Shown here: positions 43,060 to 55,143 of the stretch, one piece after another
Numbering within the stretch: position 1 is the first letter of the stretch
How the letters are laid out: the number at the start of each line of letters is the position of its first letter
Origin: Voacanga thouarsii
Lineage: Eukaryota; Streptophyta; Magnoliopsida; Gentianales; Apocynaceae
Assembly: GCA_026120185.1 (NCBI GenBank)
Contig: JANUWF010001179.1
Span: forward strand, 1,715,501-1,779,500
DNA length: 64,000 nucleotides
Reading direction: 5' to 3'
Position numbers and translations under genes: made by a program
The notes under the pieces: generated by a model
Databases searched by the model: none
What the model was told of the DNA's origin: nothing
Seen by the model: only the letters and a program-made list of their open reading frames with translations

Positions 43060-43550
43060 AAATTCAATGAATTCAGATAAATCAAATGAATGTATTTTTT
43101 TTTTAAAAAGGAAATGTCAAGAGTATTTTAGATTCATTGATTATCTGAATTCAATTTAAATGAATGTGATTCATTTCAATTATTTTTTTAAAAAAAATAT
43201 AAAAGTTGTTTGAATTAATTGAATTCATATTATTTTTTTTAAAAGAAAATGTGAAAGTTATCTTCATTCACTGAATTTAAATAAATCAAATGAATGTGTG
43301 TTTTTTTTAAAGAGTATCTGGATTCATTGAATCCAGACCTTTATCTGAATAATTAATTCATATTATTTTTTAAAAAATAATGTAAAATTTATCTTCATTC
43401 ACAGAATTTAAATAAATTCAATGAATTCGGATAAATCAAATGAATGTATTTTTTTTAAGGAAATGTCAAGAGTATTTTGGATTCATTGATTATCTGAATT
43501 CAATTTAAATAAATGTGATTATTATTTTTTAAATAAAATAAAAAAAATAT
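43060..43550. repeat. AT-rich degenerate repeats, right block
   Basis: Same units as 40360-40970 ('attaattgaattcatattattttttttaaaag', 'atctggattcattgaat'). The viral mosaic lies between the two blocks. Confidence 0.75.
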
Positions 43551-44350
43551 TCTGATAGATTGGAGGACTGATTCTATAAGTAGGACAAAGATTATATAAG
43601 AGCACAAGAGGCAGATTTGATTGGCTTAGTGGAAACCAAAGTGAGGAGTGGAAAGGCGGACTTCGTGTGCACCGCCTGGGATGGAAGAATCCCACTGTTT
43701 CAGATACAACATCATAAATCCTTTTCTCTGCATCCATCTCTTCATCTTTCTCTCTCTCCCCCTTCCCCCTCTCCCTCGCTTTAGATGAATTATAATTAAC
43801 CTTCTCACCTCTCTACGTCTATGGAGTAGAAAATGACATGGGCAAAGGCCGATGATTAAATCAATCAAAGTCTTCCCTCAAGAGATTTAAAATTGTGGTT
43901 CTACGTGGGGGAGTAAACCCAGTCAAGATTTTCAGGAAAGTAGCCATGCTCTTGCAAATTCAAGCTACTAAATTCAGTGCAATTTTTTCTTTACCTATTT
44001 CCAATTGTGTGTATTATAATTTCAGTAAGGAATGACATTGGAGCAGTAAAATAGGGACAATAAAGACTTTGGTCAACAATTTTGGTGGTGGCCCTTTGAT
44101 TGATAGACAACAAGTTTAGTGCAAATACTGGTATTGCAAGGCATCCAAGTTGAAGCTAGATTTGATGATGTTGGCTTCCATTGTATACATTTGATCAATT
44201 CTCCAAGGCTGCTGCAATTGTCAGCTTTGTGAAAGAATTTGTCCGTTAAAATCATCAGAATTCAGTGAATTCAGATTGTCTAAATTTAATGAAATAATTT
44301 TTTATTTTCTAAAAAAATATTTAAATTTATCATATTGCTTTCTATTGTAT

Positions 44351-44400
<50 letters not shown>

Positions 44401-45012
44401 CCCAAATCCTAAAATCTTGATTGATTTACTATAAAAATAGAATGAAAAGTCATTGAAGCACCATTATCCCTATCTAGAGAGAAGTTCGTTTGTTTGTATA
44501 TCACAATATGAAAACATGTCTGCCCATTCCATATATAAGGACCTTTCCCCAATTTAGGAAACTCTCTTCCTACCATTCCACAACATGGTTCTTCGCACCA
44601 AAACTAAGTTTTATTACAAAATATGCAATTTCCGAGTTTATTCTATCCACTTCATTACACTAGCTATATAATGCCATGCATCCACATCCAACCATGTCCC
44701 GCATTTTTTCTTTTCCTAACATATTTAATAAGGGAATGGCTATCAAATTTGGTTTTTTTCATATGATAAATGATATATTTAATTCTTTAAGAGTTAATTT
44801 ATCTCATTGCATTGGAGTTTTTAAATCATGGTTTCTTGCATTGGTCAGAATAAATTATTTGATTTTTATCAGTGGAAATGTATTGTTGCTATGTCTAATT
44901 ATAAAGATGAATGAGAAAAGAAGGCTATTTTTATTTATGATAAAATGATTCAAACTCTTATTGACTTTGATCTATAAGAATGTAAGAAGAATTAGAAAAT
45001 TACAGAAACTAT
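43551..45012. other. Helitron interior, no recognised gene
   Basis: Contains a C/T-rich patch near 43740-43790 that looks like a plant 5' UTR, and an (AT)n run of about 45 bases at 44353-44398. A 90-codon plus frame at 44676 has no motif. The stretches 43620-43700 and 44080-44250 have near-normal base composition and might be captured exon scraps, but I recognise no protein. Confidence 0.4.
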
Positions 45013-45040
45013 CCCGTACAACGTACAGGTATCAACCTAG

Positions 45041-45395
45041 TATTATAAAAGATTGAACACAGATAAAATGAATTGATTCTCTTAAACGACCTTGTCACTA
45101 ACTCAAGGAACACGAGTCATTCTCTAATTAAGCATTTTATCATAAAAAACAATCTATCATCAAAATTTCTAAATGTGAGTCACCAATAACAACAAAAGAA
45201 ATGATTCTAAAGAATTCATAATCATCACATGCAAACAAGTGACAAATGTGACTCACCAGAAACACTTTTACAATTTCACACAAATCATAGATTCATTGTA
45301 CCACGCATGCTGAATCATTATTTGCCTTTATAAAAAGTTTCAAAACTCAATTTGAAAGCAGATTTTTGTCCTATCCTTCTAAGAAACACTCTTGC
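45041..45395 (+). repeat. Diverged SIRE-like LTR, left part
   Basis: Contains a TATA box (CTTTATAAAAAG near 45330) and the string 'cttctaagaaacactcttgc'. The right-hand continuation after the gypsy element (61340 onward) ends ACCTTATTCACCTCCTCTCTAAGGTTTTTCA at 62002, the plus-strand form of the SIRE LTR edge seen at 15214. Together they are one LTR in plus orientation, split at the CTTGC site. Confidence 0.6.
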
Positions 45396-48300
45396 TGTAA
45401 TACCCCACCTAAAACCACCTTTGACTATGGGAAAAAGTCATGCATTGCATAGCACCTTGCATTTTATGTGGTAGCTAGAATAATTTTATTTGCATGGATG
45501 CATGTGAATTTTTCCGTTGCTCTTGCATTTGAATTAATTGATGTGAAATAGTTGTGTTGTTAAAGACTTGTTTAAGGGAGGTTTGGTCGAAGATTTGGAA
45601 GGATGAGTATTAGGGTGGTAAGAACTTCTTGTAGAAAAATTAGCATTGGAGTTGTTTTGGAATAGCGGGGAGGTTGGTGAATTCCTTTGGTGACTCGAGT
45701 TCGAATCCTACCTTTTGTAAAGTAAGTTTCTCTTCTTCAAATTCTTTTCTTTAGACCGTTTCTTATCTTGACCAAAAAAGAATCTAGCTATCCTAGAGAA
45801 CTTTTAGTATTTTTACTCCAAGGAAATAAGTCTCTATATTTATTTCCTAAATTCAAGGACTTTGATGTGAATAAAGTTCACCTTTAATTTTCAGCTTATG
45901 TTCCCTAGGATTTTCGAAAAAACCCCTAGCTAGGAGCCACTTTGAAGAATTTCAAGTGGTATAAAAATCTTCTTGATGAATATTAGAGTTCGGGAATATA
46001 TTAGGGAAAAATCTTATTTCACCTCTTCAAGAATTCTAGCCATAATCCTTTTATTTATTTAATTGTTTTAGAGAAATATTTTTACTAAAGTCTTAGATAT
46101 TTTCTTTGGGTTTAAACGCCACTTCCATAGGAGTTAGACTCTATATTTAACTCCTAAGTTCAAGGATTTTAGCTAAGGATGAAATTTGTTTTATTTTCAG
46201 CTTTTGTTCCCTTGAATTTTCGGAAACCATAAGCTGGATATATTCTGGAAATTTTTCCAAATTTTGTCCGCCACCTTGGAGCACCTTTAGCTCAATCCAA
46301 ACTCTTCTAGGACTAGAGGAAATCCTATCCAAATCCTTGATAAAATCAGATTTTATTTCAATCCAAATTCAACTAGGATTTCTTCTTTTTCCTAGCTGAA
46401 TTTCGGCAGCCTTGTATCAACACAAGCTGTCCGAAATTCCAGCCATCTTTAGCTACAATCCAACCCTAAAAATCCTAGCTCAAAACACCTAGAACACTCC
46501 TTAACAATTCAACTACCTTAGCTGCACAAAACCATAATTTTATTCACACAAAAACACTGAAATTCATCCAGCATATACACAGAAAAATTCGGTCAGCTTT
46601 GTGCAGGATTTTCGGCCAGCTTTGTGTTCCTACTTCAACCGAAATTCTGCACCCATAATTCACTGAAAAACTCCAGCTGAACAAGCTATTCTCAGCACCC
46701 AAAACCCTCAATTTTCCTCTGGAAATTTTGGTAGAATTATAGCAGCCAAACCAGTCCAAAACTTGCTACACTTGCACAGAATTTTCACAGCACTTGAACA
46801 GGATTTTTCATTGATCAAAACTCACTCAAACACTTCCTTGTTTGGCCCAAAATTCTGAACACATTCAGCCCTTCCTTTGAGCAGTAGTTTGGCCAGCATA
46901 GGGGAGCAAAATTGCAGAATCTTTTCCTCCATAAAACTCACCTAAAAACCGGCAGCAAGGAGACGCGCACAAGCTAGAAATTCCACCTTTGCTGTCCAAG
47001 AAACCTAAAGCCATTAGGAGTCTATCTAAACATCACCATCTAACCCTAAACCAATCTTCTCCAACTTTAAATCATAAAAACCGTTTACCCTCTCCATTCT
47101 ACGCGAAAATTTCAGCAACTTCTCTCCGCAAATTTTCGAAACCACAAGAGTTATTCCAAGCAAAAATCGAACACACATTAAGGTGAGCACAAATCCTTTC
47201 AACCTCTTGATACCGTTTTCTCTAATGATTCTTTTATCTTTCTTCTACCCTTAAATCACGCCCTATAGAGGCTGATTTCCTCTTCTTCCTAAATTTTCGA
47301 TCAACGGAAGCAAAGGAGGTAGCTTCTCTCTTATTCTCAAGCGAACTCGGGACGATCACCATAGGAGCATCAAGACCTCATTACCCGATAGTTGCAAGGT
47401 AAGGGAATACCCTCCCTTGATGTCGAAAGTAAAGTGTAATGGTGTTTATTAGCGAGATAAACATGTGGTCGTAGTATTTGATTTTTGGAGATTGAATAGT
47501 TTACTTGGAATTAAATAGGAGATTGCGAATTGTTATGAAAATAAATGGGATTAGAGCATGTTTGAATTAATTGAGACCCTGATCGTGATATTATATGGTT
47601 TAGATCAGGAGGATAATTGAGGAAAGCCAGCTATGAATTTATCGTATTTATCTGAGGCATATCAAGTAAGTCCTTGTATAAACTCTTTTATTAAACGTTG
47701 TGATGGTAAGTCCTTTTATAAATTGTTTTGTTAAATGTTGTGATGGCAAGTCCATGTTGTGAAGCTTTGTAAAGCTATTTTTAAACTATGTTTGCTTGGG
47801 TTGTAAACGTGGGTATTTATTCTTTAACGGTTTTGTCAAACTAATGGTTTTTAGCAAGAAAACTATTCTTTTCCTTAAATTTTTAGAAATCTCTTTTAAA
47901 GAAAACCACGTTTTACAAAGCCAAGGTTTGAAAATATTTCGAATCAGGAATTGACGGATATGTTCGTTGAGTACTCAATAAGGGTAGGCTAGCAATACTA
48001 GTCTTGGAGGGCTAGCGTAAGTCTTCTGGCAGGAGGCCACCTCCAGAAGATGAACTCTGCTTGAAAAGGCGGCAGTGTTGGTTGGTCAGGCCAATCCGAG
48101 CTACCATTATGCCTAAAAGGTATTATTTATATTCCCGGCATGGACACCCGGATGGTTTTGTTGGGTGTAGAGATGGAGGAGTGTAATACCCCACCTAAAA
48201 CCACCTTTGACTATGGGAAAAAAGTCATGCATTGCATAGCACCTTGCATTTTATGTGGTAGCTACAATAATTTTATTTGCATGGATGCATGTGAATTTTT

Positions 48301-51300
48301 CCGTTGCTCTTGCATTTGAATTAATTGATGTGAAATAGTTGTGTTGTTAAAGACTTGTTTAAGGGAGGTTTGGTCGAAGATTTGGAAGGATGAGTATTGG
48401 GGTGGTAAGAACTTCTTGTAGAAAAATTAGCATTGGAGTTGTTTTGGAATAGTGGGGAAGTTGGTGATTTCCTTTGGTGACCCGAGTTCGAATCCTACCT
48501 TTTGTGAAGTAAGTTTCTCTTCTTGAAATTCTTTTCTTTAGACCGTTTCTTATCTTGGCCGAAAAAGAATCTAGCTATCTTAGAGAACTTTTAGTATTTT
48601 TACTCCAAGGAAATAAGTCTCTATTTTTATTTCCTAAATTCAAGGACTTTGATGTGAATAAAGTTCACCTTTAATCTTCTGCTTGTGTTCCCTAGGATTT
48701 TTGAAAAAACCCCTAGCTAGGAGCCACTTTGAAGAATTTCAAGTGGTATAAAAATCTTCTTGATGAATATTAGAGTTAGGGAATATATTAGGGAAAAATC
48801 TTATTTCACCTCTTCAAGAATTTTAGTCATAATCCTTTTATTTATTTAATTGTTTTAGAGAAATATTTTAACTAAAGTCTTAGATAATTTCTTTGGGTTT
48901 AAACGCCACTTCCATAGGAGTAAGACTCTATATTTAACTCCTAAGTTCAAAGATTTTAGCTAAGGATGAAATTTGTTTTATTTTCAGCTTTTGTTCCCTT
49001 GAATTTTCGGAAACCATAAGCTGGAAATATTCTGGAAAATTTTCCAGATTTTGTCCGCCACCTTGGAGCACCTTTAGCTCAATCCAAACTCTTCTAGGAC
49101 TAGAGGAAATCCTATCCAAATCCTTGATAAAATCAGATTTTATTTCAATCCAAATTCAACTAGGATTTCTTCCTTTTCCTAGCTGAATTTCGGCAGCCTT
49201 GTATCAACACAAGCTGTCTGAAATTCCAGCCATCTTTAGCTACAATCCAACCCTGAAAATCCTAGCTCAAAACACCTAGAACACTCCTTAACAATTCAAC
49301 TACCTTAGCTGCACAAAATCAGAATTTTATTCACACAAAAACATTAAAATTCGTCCAGCATATACACAGAAAAATTCGGTTAGCTTTGTGCAGGATTTTC
49401 AGCCAGCTTTGTGTTCCTACTTCAACCGAAATTCTACACCCATAATTCACTGAAAAACTCCAGCTGAACAAGCTATTCTCAGCGCCCAAAACCCTCAATT
49501 TTCCTCTGGAAATTTCGGTAGAATTATAGCAGCCAAACCAGTCCAAAACTTGCTACACTTGCCCAGAATTTTCACAGCACTTGCACAGGATTTTTCAGTC
49601 ATCAAAACTCACTCAAACTCTTCCTTGTTTGGCCTAAAATTCTGAACACATTCAGCCCTTCCTTTGAGCAGTAGTTCGGCTAGCATAGAGGAGCAAAATT
49701 GCAGAACCATTTCCTCCATAAAACTCACCTAAAAACCGGCAGCAAGGAGACGCGCGCAAGCTGGAAATTCCGCCTTTTGCTGTCCAAGAAAACTAATGCC
49801 ATTAGGAGTCTATCTAAACATCACCATATAACCCTAAACCAATCTTCTCCAACTTTAAATCATAACAACCGTTTACCCTCTCCATTCTACGTGAAAATTT
49901 CAGCAACTTCTCTCCGCAAATTTTCGAAACTACAAGAGTTATTCCAAGCAAAAATCGAACACACCTTAAGGTGAGCACAAATCCTTTCAACCTCTTGATG
50001 CCGTTTTCTCTAATGATTCTTTTCTCTTTCTTCTACCCTTAAAACAAGCCCTATAGAGGCTGATTTCATCTTCTTCCTTAATTTTCGATCAAGTGAAGCA
50101 AAGGAGGTAGCTTCTCTCTTCTTCTCAAGCGAACTCGGGACGATCACCATAGGAGCATCGAGACCTCATTACCCGGTAGTTGCAAGGTAAGGGAATACCC
50201 TCCCTTGATGCCGAAAGTAATGTTTAATGGTGTTTATTAGCGAGATAAACATGTGGTCGTAGTATATGATCTTTGGGGATTGAATGTTTACTTGGAATTA
50301 AATAGGAGATTGCGAATTGTTATGAAAATAAATGGGATTGGAGCATGTTTGAATTAATTGAGACCCTGATCATGATGTTATATGGTTTAGATCAGGTGGA
50401 TAATTGAGGAAGGCCAGCTGTGAATTTATCGCATTTATCTGAGGCATATCAGGTAAGTCCTTGCATAAACTCTTTTATTAAACGTTGTGATGGTAAGTCC
50501 TTTTATAAACTATTTTGTTAAAGGTTGTAATGGCAAGTCTATATTGTGAAGCTTTGTAAAGCTATTTTTAAACTATGTTTGCTTGGGTTATAAACGTGGA
50601 TATTTATTCTTTAAACGGTTTTGTCAAACTAACGATTTTTAGCAAGAAAACTATTCTTTTCCTTAAATTTTTAGAAATCTCTTTTAAAGAAAACCACGTT
50701 TTACAAAGCCAAGGTTTGAAAATATTTCGAATCAGGAATTGACGGATATGTTCGTTGAGTACTCAATAAGGGTAGGCTAACAATACTAGTCTTGGAGGGC
50801 TAGCGTAAGTCTTCTGGCAGGAGTCCACCTCCAGAAGACGAACTCTGCCTGAAGAGGCGACAGTGTTGGTTGGTCAGGCCGGTCCGAGCTAGCATTATAC
50901 CTGAAAGGTATTATTTATTTACCCGGCATGGACACCCAGATGGTTTTGTTGGGTGTAGAGATGGAGGAGTATCTCATCCGGTGGGCTATGCACTCGCCTT
51001 GATCAGAACGCCCAACGTGTGGTAATCTGGTCCGAACAAGGTGCACAAAGTGTGGTGCCTTGGCCAATTTGTTCTCATGGAGCCCAGCGTGTGGTGACAT
51101 GACTGTTATTTGAGTGGAGTATTTATTTTGTACAAAGTGTGACATTGAGAAAAACCCACTTCTTGCGAAAAAAGATTGTTTATGACTTGCCAAATTATTT
51201 TTACAAATGTTTTACACTTTGCATACATGAACTATTTAAAACACCATGTGCACACACAGGACTTACTGAGATTTATTCTCACACCGTTTTACATCATGTT

Positions 51301-52219
51301 TTCAGGGGATAGATCGTGCTTGAGTCAGCGGGGCATGTAATAGTTGAAGCTTTTGCTATTTTCTCTATCCGTTCTAGGAGACATTTATTGCTTATGCTTC
51401 TGAACAATAATTTGTTTTATTCCGTTTTGCTCCGAGTTGAGCCTGATGTAATAAGAATATTTCTTTATTTATCTAAGTTGATCCTTTTGGAGATTGCCTT
51501 CATATTTTATACCTCGTTCTAAAGACCCCTTGTCTTACGGGACGGGGCAACATCCCCGCCCTTTTAGGGTACGTAGTCGTGGGGTGTTACAAGGAGTATC
51601 TCACCCGGTAGGCTGTACACTCACCTTAATCAGAACGCCTAACGTGTGGTAATCTGGTCTGGACAAGGTGCACAAAGTGTGGTGCCTTGGCCAATTTGTT
51701 CTCATAGAGCCCAACGTGTGGTGACATGACTTTTGTCCGAGTGGAGGATTTATTTTTTACAAAGTGTGACATTGAGGAAAAAACCCACTCCTTGCGAAAA
51801 GAGATTGTTTATGACTTGCCAAATTATTTTTATAAATGTTTTACACTTTGCATACATGAACTATTTAAAACACCATGTGCACACACAGCACTTACTGAGA
51901 TTTATTCTCACACCGTTTTACATCATGTTTTCAGGGGATAGACTGTGCTGAGTCAGCGAGGCATGTAATAGTTGAAGCTTTTGCTATTTTCTCTATCTGT
52001 TCTAGCAGACATTTATTGCTTATGCTTCTAAACAATATTTTGTTTTATTCCATTTTGCTCCGAGTTGAGCCTGATGTAATAAGAATATTTCTTTATTTAT
52101 CTAAGTTGATCCTTTTGGAGATTGCCTTCATATTTTGTACCTCATTCTAAAGACCCCTTGTCCTACGGGACGGGGCGACATCCCCGCCCTTTTAGGGTAC
52201 GTAGTCGTAGAGTGTTACA
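45396..52219 (+). repeat. Gypsy 5' LTR, split by a solo LTR
   Basis: The LTR runs 45396-48181, is interrupted by 48182-51591, and resumes at 51592/51597 to 52219, giving about 3.41 kb when the insert is set aside. It ends GTGTTACA, two bases before the primer site. Confidence 0.9.
48182..51591 (+). mobile_element. Solo gypsy LTR nested in the 5' LTR
   Basis: 3410 bases, TGTAATACC...GTGTTACA, same strand as its host. The flanks AGGAG (48177-48181 and 51592-51596) are an exact duplication, proving insertion rather than unequal crossing-over. The host LTR continues 'TATCTCACCCGG' after it, as in the intact copies (near 50970 and 60712). Confidence 0.95.
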
Positions 52220-52221
52220 AG

Positions 52222-52233
52222 TGGTATCAGAGA
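52222..52233 (+). promoter_or_regulatory. tRNA-Met primer-binding site of gypsy element
   Basis: TGGTATCAGAGA two bases after the 5' LTR end. Confidence 0.85.
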
Positions 52234-52319
52234 CATGGTTTAGGCAATTACTTGACTTATGGGGTTCTATTTTCTTAAGTATTTTGATCTGGTTCTAATT
52301 CCTGTCTTTTGCTTATAGG

Positions 52320-53011
52320 ATGGTCAAAAGAGTTGTATCGGCTGTCAGAGACTTGCCCACTGGCTGCAGGAATCCACCTGTCCCACTACCCGTAGCCGAT
52401 CCACCCGCGTCTGATTCAGAGAGAGAGTGTGAGCCGTCAGTGTTAGACGACCCGGTGGTTGAGACGGAGATAGTGGTCGAGGAGATCCTAGTGGAAGATG
52501 AGGGAGATGAGGAGATGACGGAGTTGAGTGTAGGAAAGGTAGATGAGCTAGGGAATGAGGGAGACGATGAGAACGAGGGAGAGATGGTTGGGGTAGAAAG
52601 AGAGGACGAGGAGGTAATAGAGGTTGTCCCGGGAGAGAGAGACAATAGGCAGTCAGCTCTAGGAGGGGTAGATAAGGGAAAGAGGAAGCTAGAAGGGAGT
52701 CCTAAGGGGTGTGGACTCCGATATGGATTGGGCGTAAATGCCATGCTAAGGAGAAAGGGGTTAGTTGATCCATCTGACTTGGGGAGTGAGAGGCCTGCGC
52801 CTAAGGGTATAGTTAATTAGCGTTGGACGAGCTCTATGAGATAGCCATGAGAGCCAAGAGATGCCGAGAGGGTGAGTCAGGGCAGCCAAGTGGGAGCGTT
52901 GGTTTCGCGAGGAACTACATAGGGAGACCCGATAGTTCCGTAGGGTGGCTGGTGGAACCGGCCTTTGACGACTCCGATACTTCTGTTGAAACTAGGGAGA
53001 GTCGAACATAG
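52320..53011 (+). pseudogene. Extra acidic ORF ahead of gag, frameshifted
   Basis: ATG 52320 opens 166 codons. After a Pro-rich start the middle is very acidic (VVETEIVVEEILVEDEGDEE and similar), then basic (KGKRKLEGSPKG). A TAG at 52818 ends this frame. A second frame, 52823-53011, continues coherently (LDELYEIAMRAKRCREG ... WLVEPAFDDSDTSVETRE), so the intact protein was probably about 230 residues. It is not gag: gag begins later at 53325. A 3' splice-like TTTTGCTTATAG sits right before the ATG. I recognise no family. The GC-rich codon use matches the gypsy gag-pol, not the flanking LTR. Confidence 0.5.
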
Positions 53012-53324
53012 AAGACCAGTAGCTTTTACTTTTTCTTTCTTTGGAATTTGCATACTTTTGTTTGTTTATCTTTTTCTTAAGGGAGCATGTGGCTCATAGG
53101 GCCTATTAATCATTTTAAATAAAAAGGGTATCATATGAGATGACCCCTTCTTTTCTGCAAAGAATGGTTTATATGACAAGTATGAGTTTCGTTTATTACT
53201 CAATTTATCTCTACACCTTATCATCACATTCTCTTTTAGATGAGTACATTACTATCAATTGATCATGCACCTAAGCATATTCTTTTTCCCCTTGATAACT
53301 ATCTGACCCTGAGTGAATGTGATT
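53012..53324 (+). other. Spacer between acidic ORF and gag
   Basis: About 310 bases, AT-rich, no ORF. 'ctattaatcattttaaataaaaagggt' at about 53103-53130 contains AATAAA and could end a short transcript for the upstream ORF. Confidence 0.4.
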
Positions 53325-54740
53325 AAGATGGCACCAAGACGCCGAACAGTTGTGCATAGCAGAACGGTGCAGGAGAGTGCATCCTCCACCCCGGAATTTG
53401 AGCAGGTGCATCGTTCCACCCCCGACGTGGAGGAGAACCTGCCACGTGAGCAAGAATTAGCTTCGGAGAGGTCACGGGATGTGACCATGGGTCAGGCTTT
53501 CGACAAGATGGCCTCAATCCTACAGAACTTGACTGAAAGGGTGGATAAGGTGGCTAGGAAACCACCGCGGGGAGAGGATGAGGCCCTAGAGCGTTTCCTG
53601 AAGTTCCAACCTCCCACATTCCAAGGGGAGGTGGAACAGGATGAGAAAGTCGAGCAATGGATTGAGTAGATGGAGGACATTTTCGCTACTCTGCAGTACT
53701 CGAAAGAGAGGATGGTGAAGTTTGCTGCTTTTCGGCTAAGGGGACCGTCTCGGGCATGGTGGCAGCGAGTACGGGGTGATTGGGATAAGGAGGAGCAGGA
53801 GTGGACCTGGGACGATTTTACAGAGGCTTTTCGGGCCGAGTACATTCCTCGATGGGTGGCTGAGAAGAGGGAGGATGAATTCCAGACCCTCAGGTAGGGA
53901 GGCATGACTGTGGCCCAATATGCAGCCCGATTCATGCAGTTGTCCAAGTACTGCAAGTGCTTGGTAGATATGGAGCAGAAATGCACATGGCAATTTGTGA
54001 AAGGGCTAAGGCCAAATTTGAGGAGGGCGTTGGCTCCATCACCGCCAACGTCATACACTGCCGCTGTGGACGCAGCTTCTCGGACGGAGAACGAGGATCG
54101 GCACCAACTGGTGAACCGACCCTTTCAACCAAGTCGTCCACCTATGAGGCCTTCAGGCAATAAGCGACCTGCGGATTCTATGCTGTGGGGAAATTGGGGT
54201 AAGCAGCCCTGAGTGCCTGTAGCCGGATCAATGCAAGGCAGCCTGAACTGCCAACTGTGTGGGAAGCGAGGCCACACCGAGAGAAACTGCTAGGATAGCA
54301 GGGGTGTGAGAAGGTGTTTCAACTGCGGAGACCCAGGATATCTGAGGAACGTCTGCCCCAAACCCTTAAGGACTGAGCAGACTACGCCGACCCAGCCAAT
54401 GGGAGGCAACCGAGGTGCCGCTACTGGACCAGCCGGAGCGGGAGGCCTGAAGCCCCAGGTGAAGGCCAAAGTTTTTGCCCTGAGCCGAGAGGAGGTCGAA
54501 GCGGACGCCATCGTAATCGAAGGTAACCTTTCTATCCAAGGTTGCCTTGTTAATGTTCTGATAGATCCAGGATCTACACACTCTTATGTAAGTAAAGTAT
54601 GCGCTTCACGTCTGGGCTGGGAAGGAAATGAGCTACCTTATACCCTAGTAGTTAGTTCCCCCTTGGGAAAGGTGGTGGAAGCAGGCAAAAAAATGGGAAG
54701 TTGTGGAGTTGAGGTTGGGAAGGAGATTCGGAGGCCGACC
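53325..54740 (+). pseudogene. Gypsy gag and protease start, four stops
   Basis: ATG 53325 opens MAPRRRTVVHSRT. One frame continues to 54740 apart from stops at 53667 (TAG), 53895 (TAG), 54210 (TGA) and 54291 (TAG). Gag core: FLKFQPPTFQGEVEQDEKVE, FAAFRLRGPSRAWWQRVRGD, FTEAFRAEYIPRWVAEKRED, VAQYAARFMQLSKYC. Two zinc knuckles follow: CQLCGKRGHTERNC (normal) and CFNCGDPGYLRNVC, where His has become Tyr. The protease site reads VLIDPGSTHSYVS, D-P-G instead of D-S/T-G. The two TAGs sit where Trp or Gln is expected. Codons are GC-rich. Confidence 0.85.
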
Positions 54741-55143
54741 TTATAATCCCGGCCATGGACGGTTATGACTTGATCTTGGGCATGGATCGGTTGTCGAAAC
54801 ACGGAGCTTGTGTGGACTGCAAGACTAAGACGGTGCAGTTTGTGACACCTGGACGGGATGTAATTGAATTCAATGGCAAGCGAACGAAGGAACTGAAATT
54901 TCTTATTGCTGGAGCTAAAGCCCATAAGTTGCTCAAGAAATGATGTGCGGGATACTTGGCGTATCTCCTAAACAAACCAAAGGACCAGTGTACCTTGGAA
55001 AGTACGGAGGTGGTGAAAGACTTTTCGGATGTGTTTCCTACGAAGCTCACTTCCCTACCCCCGAACGGGAAGTTGAGTTCACCGTGGATCCGATTCCGGA
55101 GCGGAACCGGTATCCGTAACCCCTACCGGATGGCACCGACGAG
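54741..55143 (+). pseudogene. Gypsy protease end and RT linker, frameshifted
   Basis: A frameshift near 54740 moves the frame to 54755-54943 (GYDLILGMDRLSKHGACVDC, the usual protease C-terminal landmark). After a TGA, 54956 continues KDFSDVFPTKLTSLPPN, the RT linker. Another frame change between about 55070 and 55140 leads into RT. Confidence 0.8.

Larger units (their letters stand above)
40246..45040 (+). mobile_element. Non-autonomous Helitron carrying pararetrovirus DNA
   Basis: Begins TCTATTCTACATAATATATA after A (40245), and ends with a hairpin (CCCGTAC, AAC, GTACAGG at 45013-45029), ten bases, CTAG and then T (45041). TC...CTRR with an A/T target and a 3' hairpin is the Helitron signature. 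Inside are AT-rich minisatellite blocks (40360-40970 and 43060-43550) flanking a rearranged pararetrovirus insert, then about 1.4 kb without recognised genes. No Rep/helicase ORF is seen. Confidence 0.75.

Noticed and set aside
44676..44948. 90-codon ORF near the Helitron end
   Set aside because: AT-driven open frame, hydrophobic composition, no motif or homologue that I recognise.
52313..52744. 143-codon minus-strand ORF rich in Ser, Thr and Pro
   Set aside because: It is the antisense shadow of the acidic ORF; its composition follows from the GAG/GAT-rich codons on the plus strand.
53492..54058. 188-codon minus-strand ORF
   Set aside because: Antisense to gypsy gag, no motif, and gag is well supported on the plus strand.
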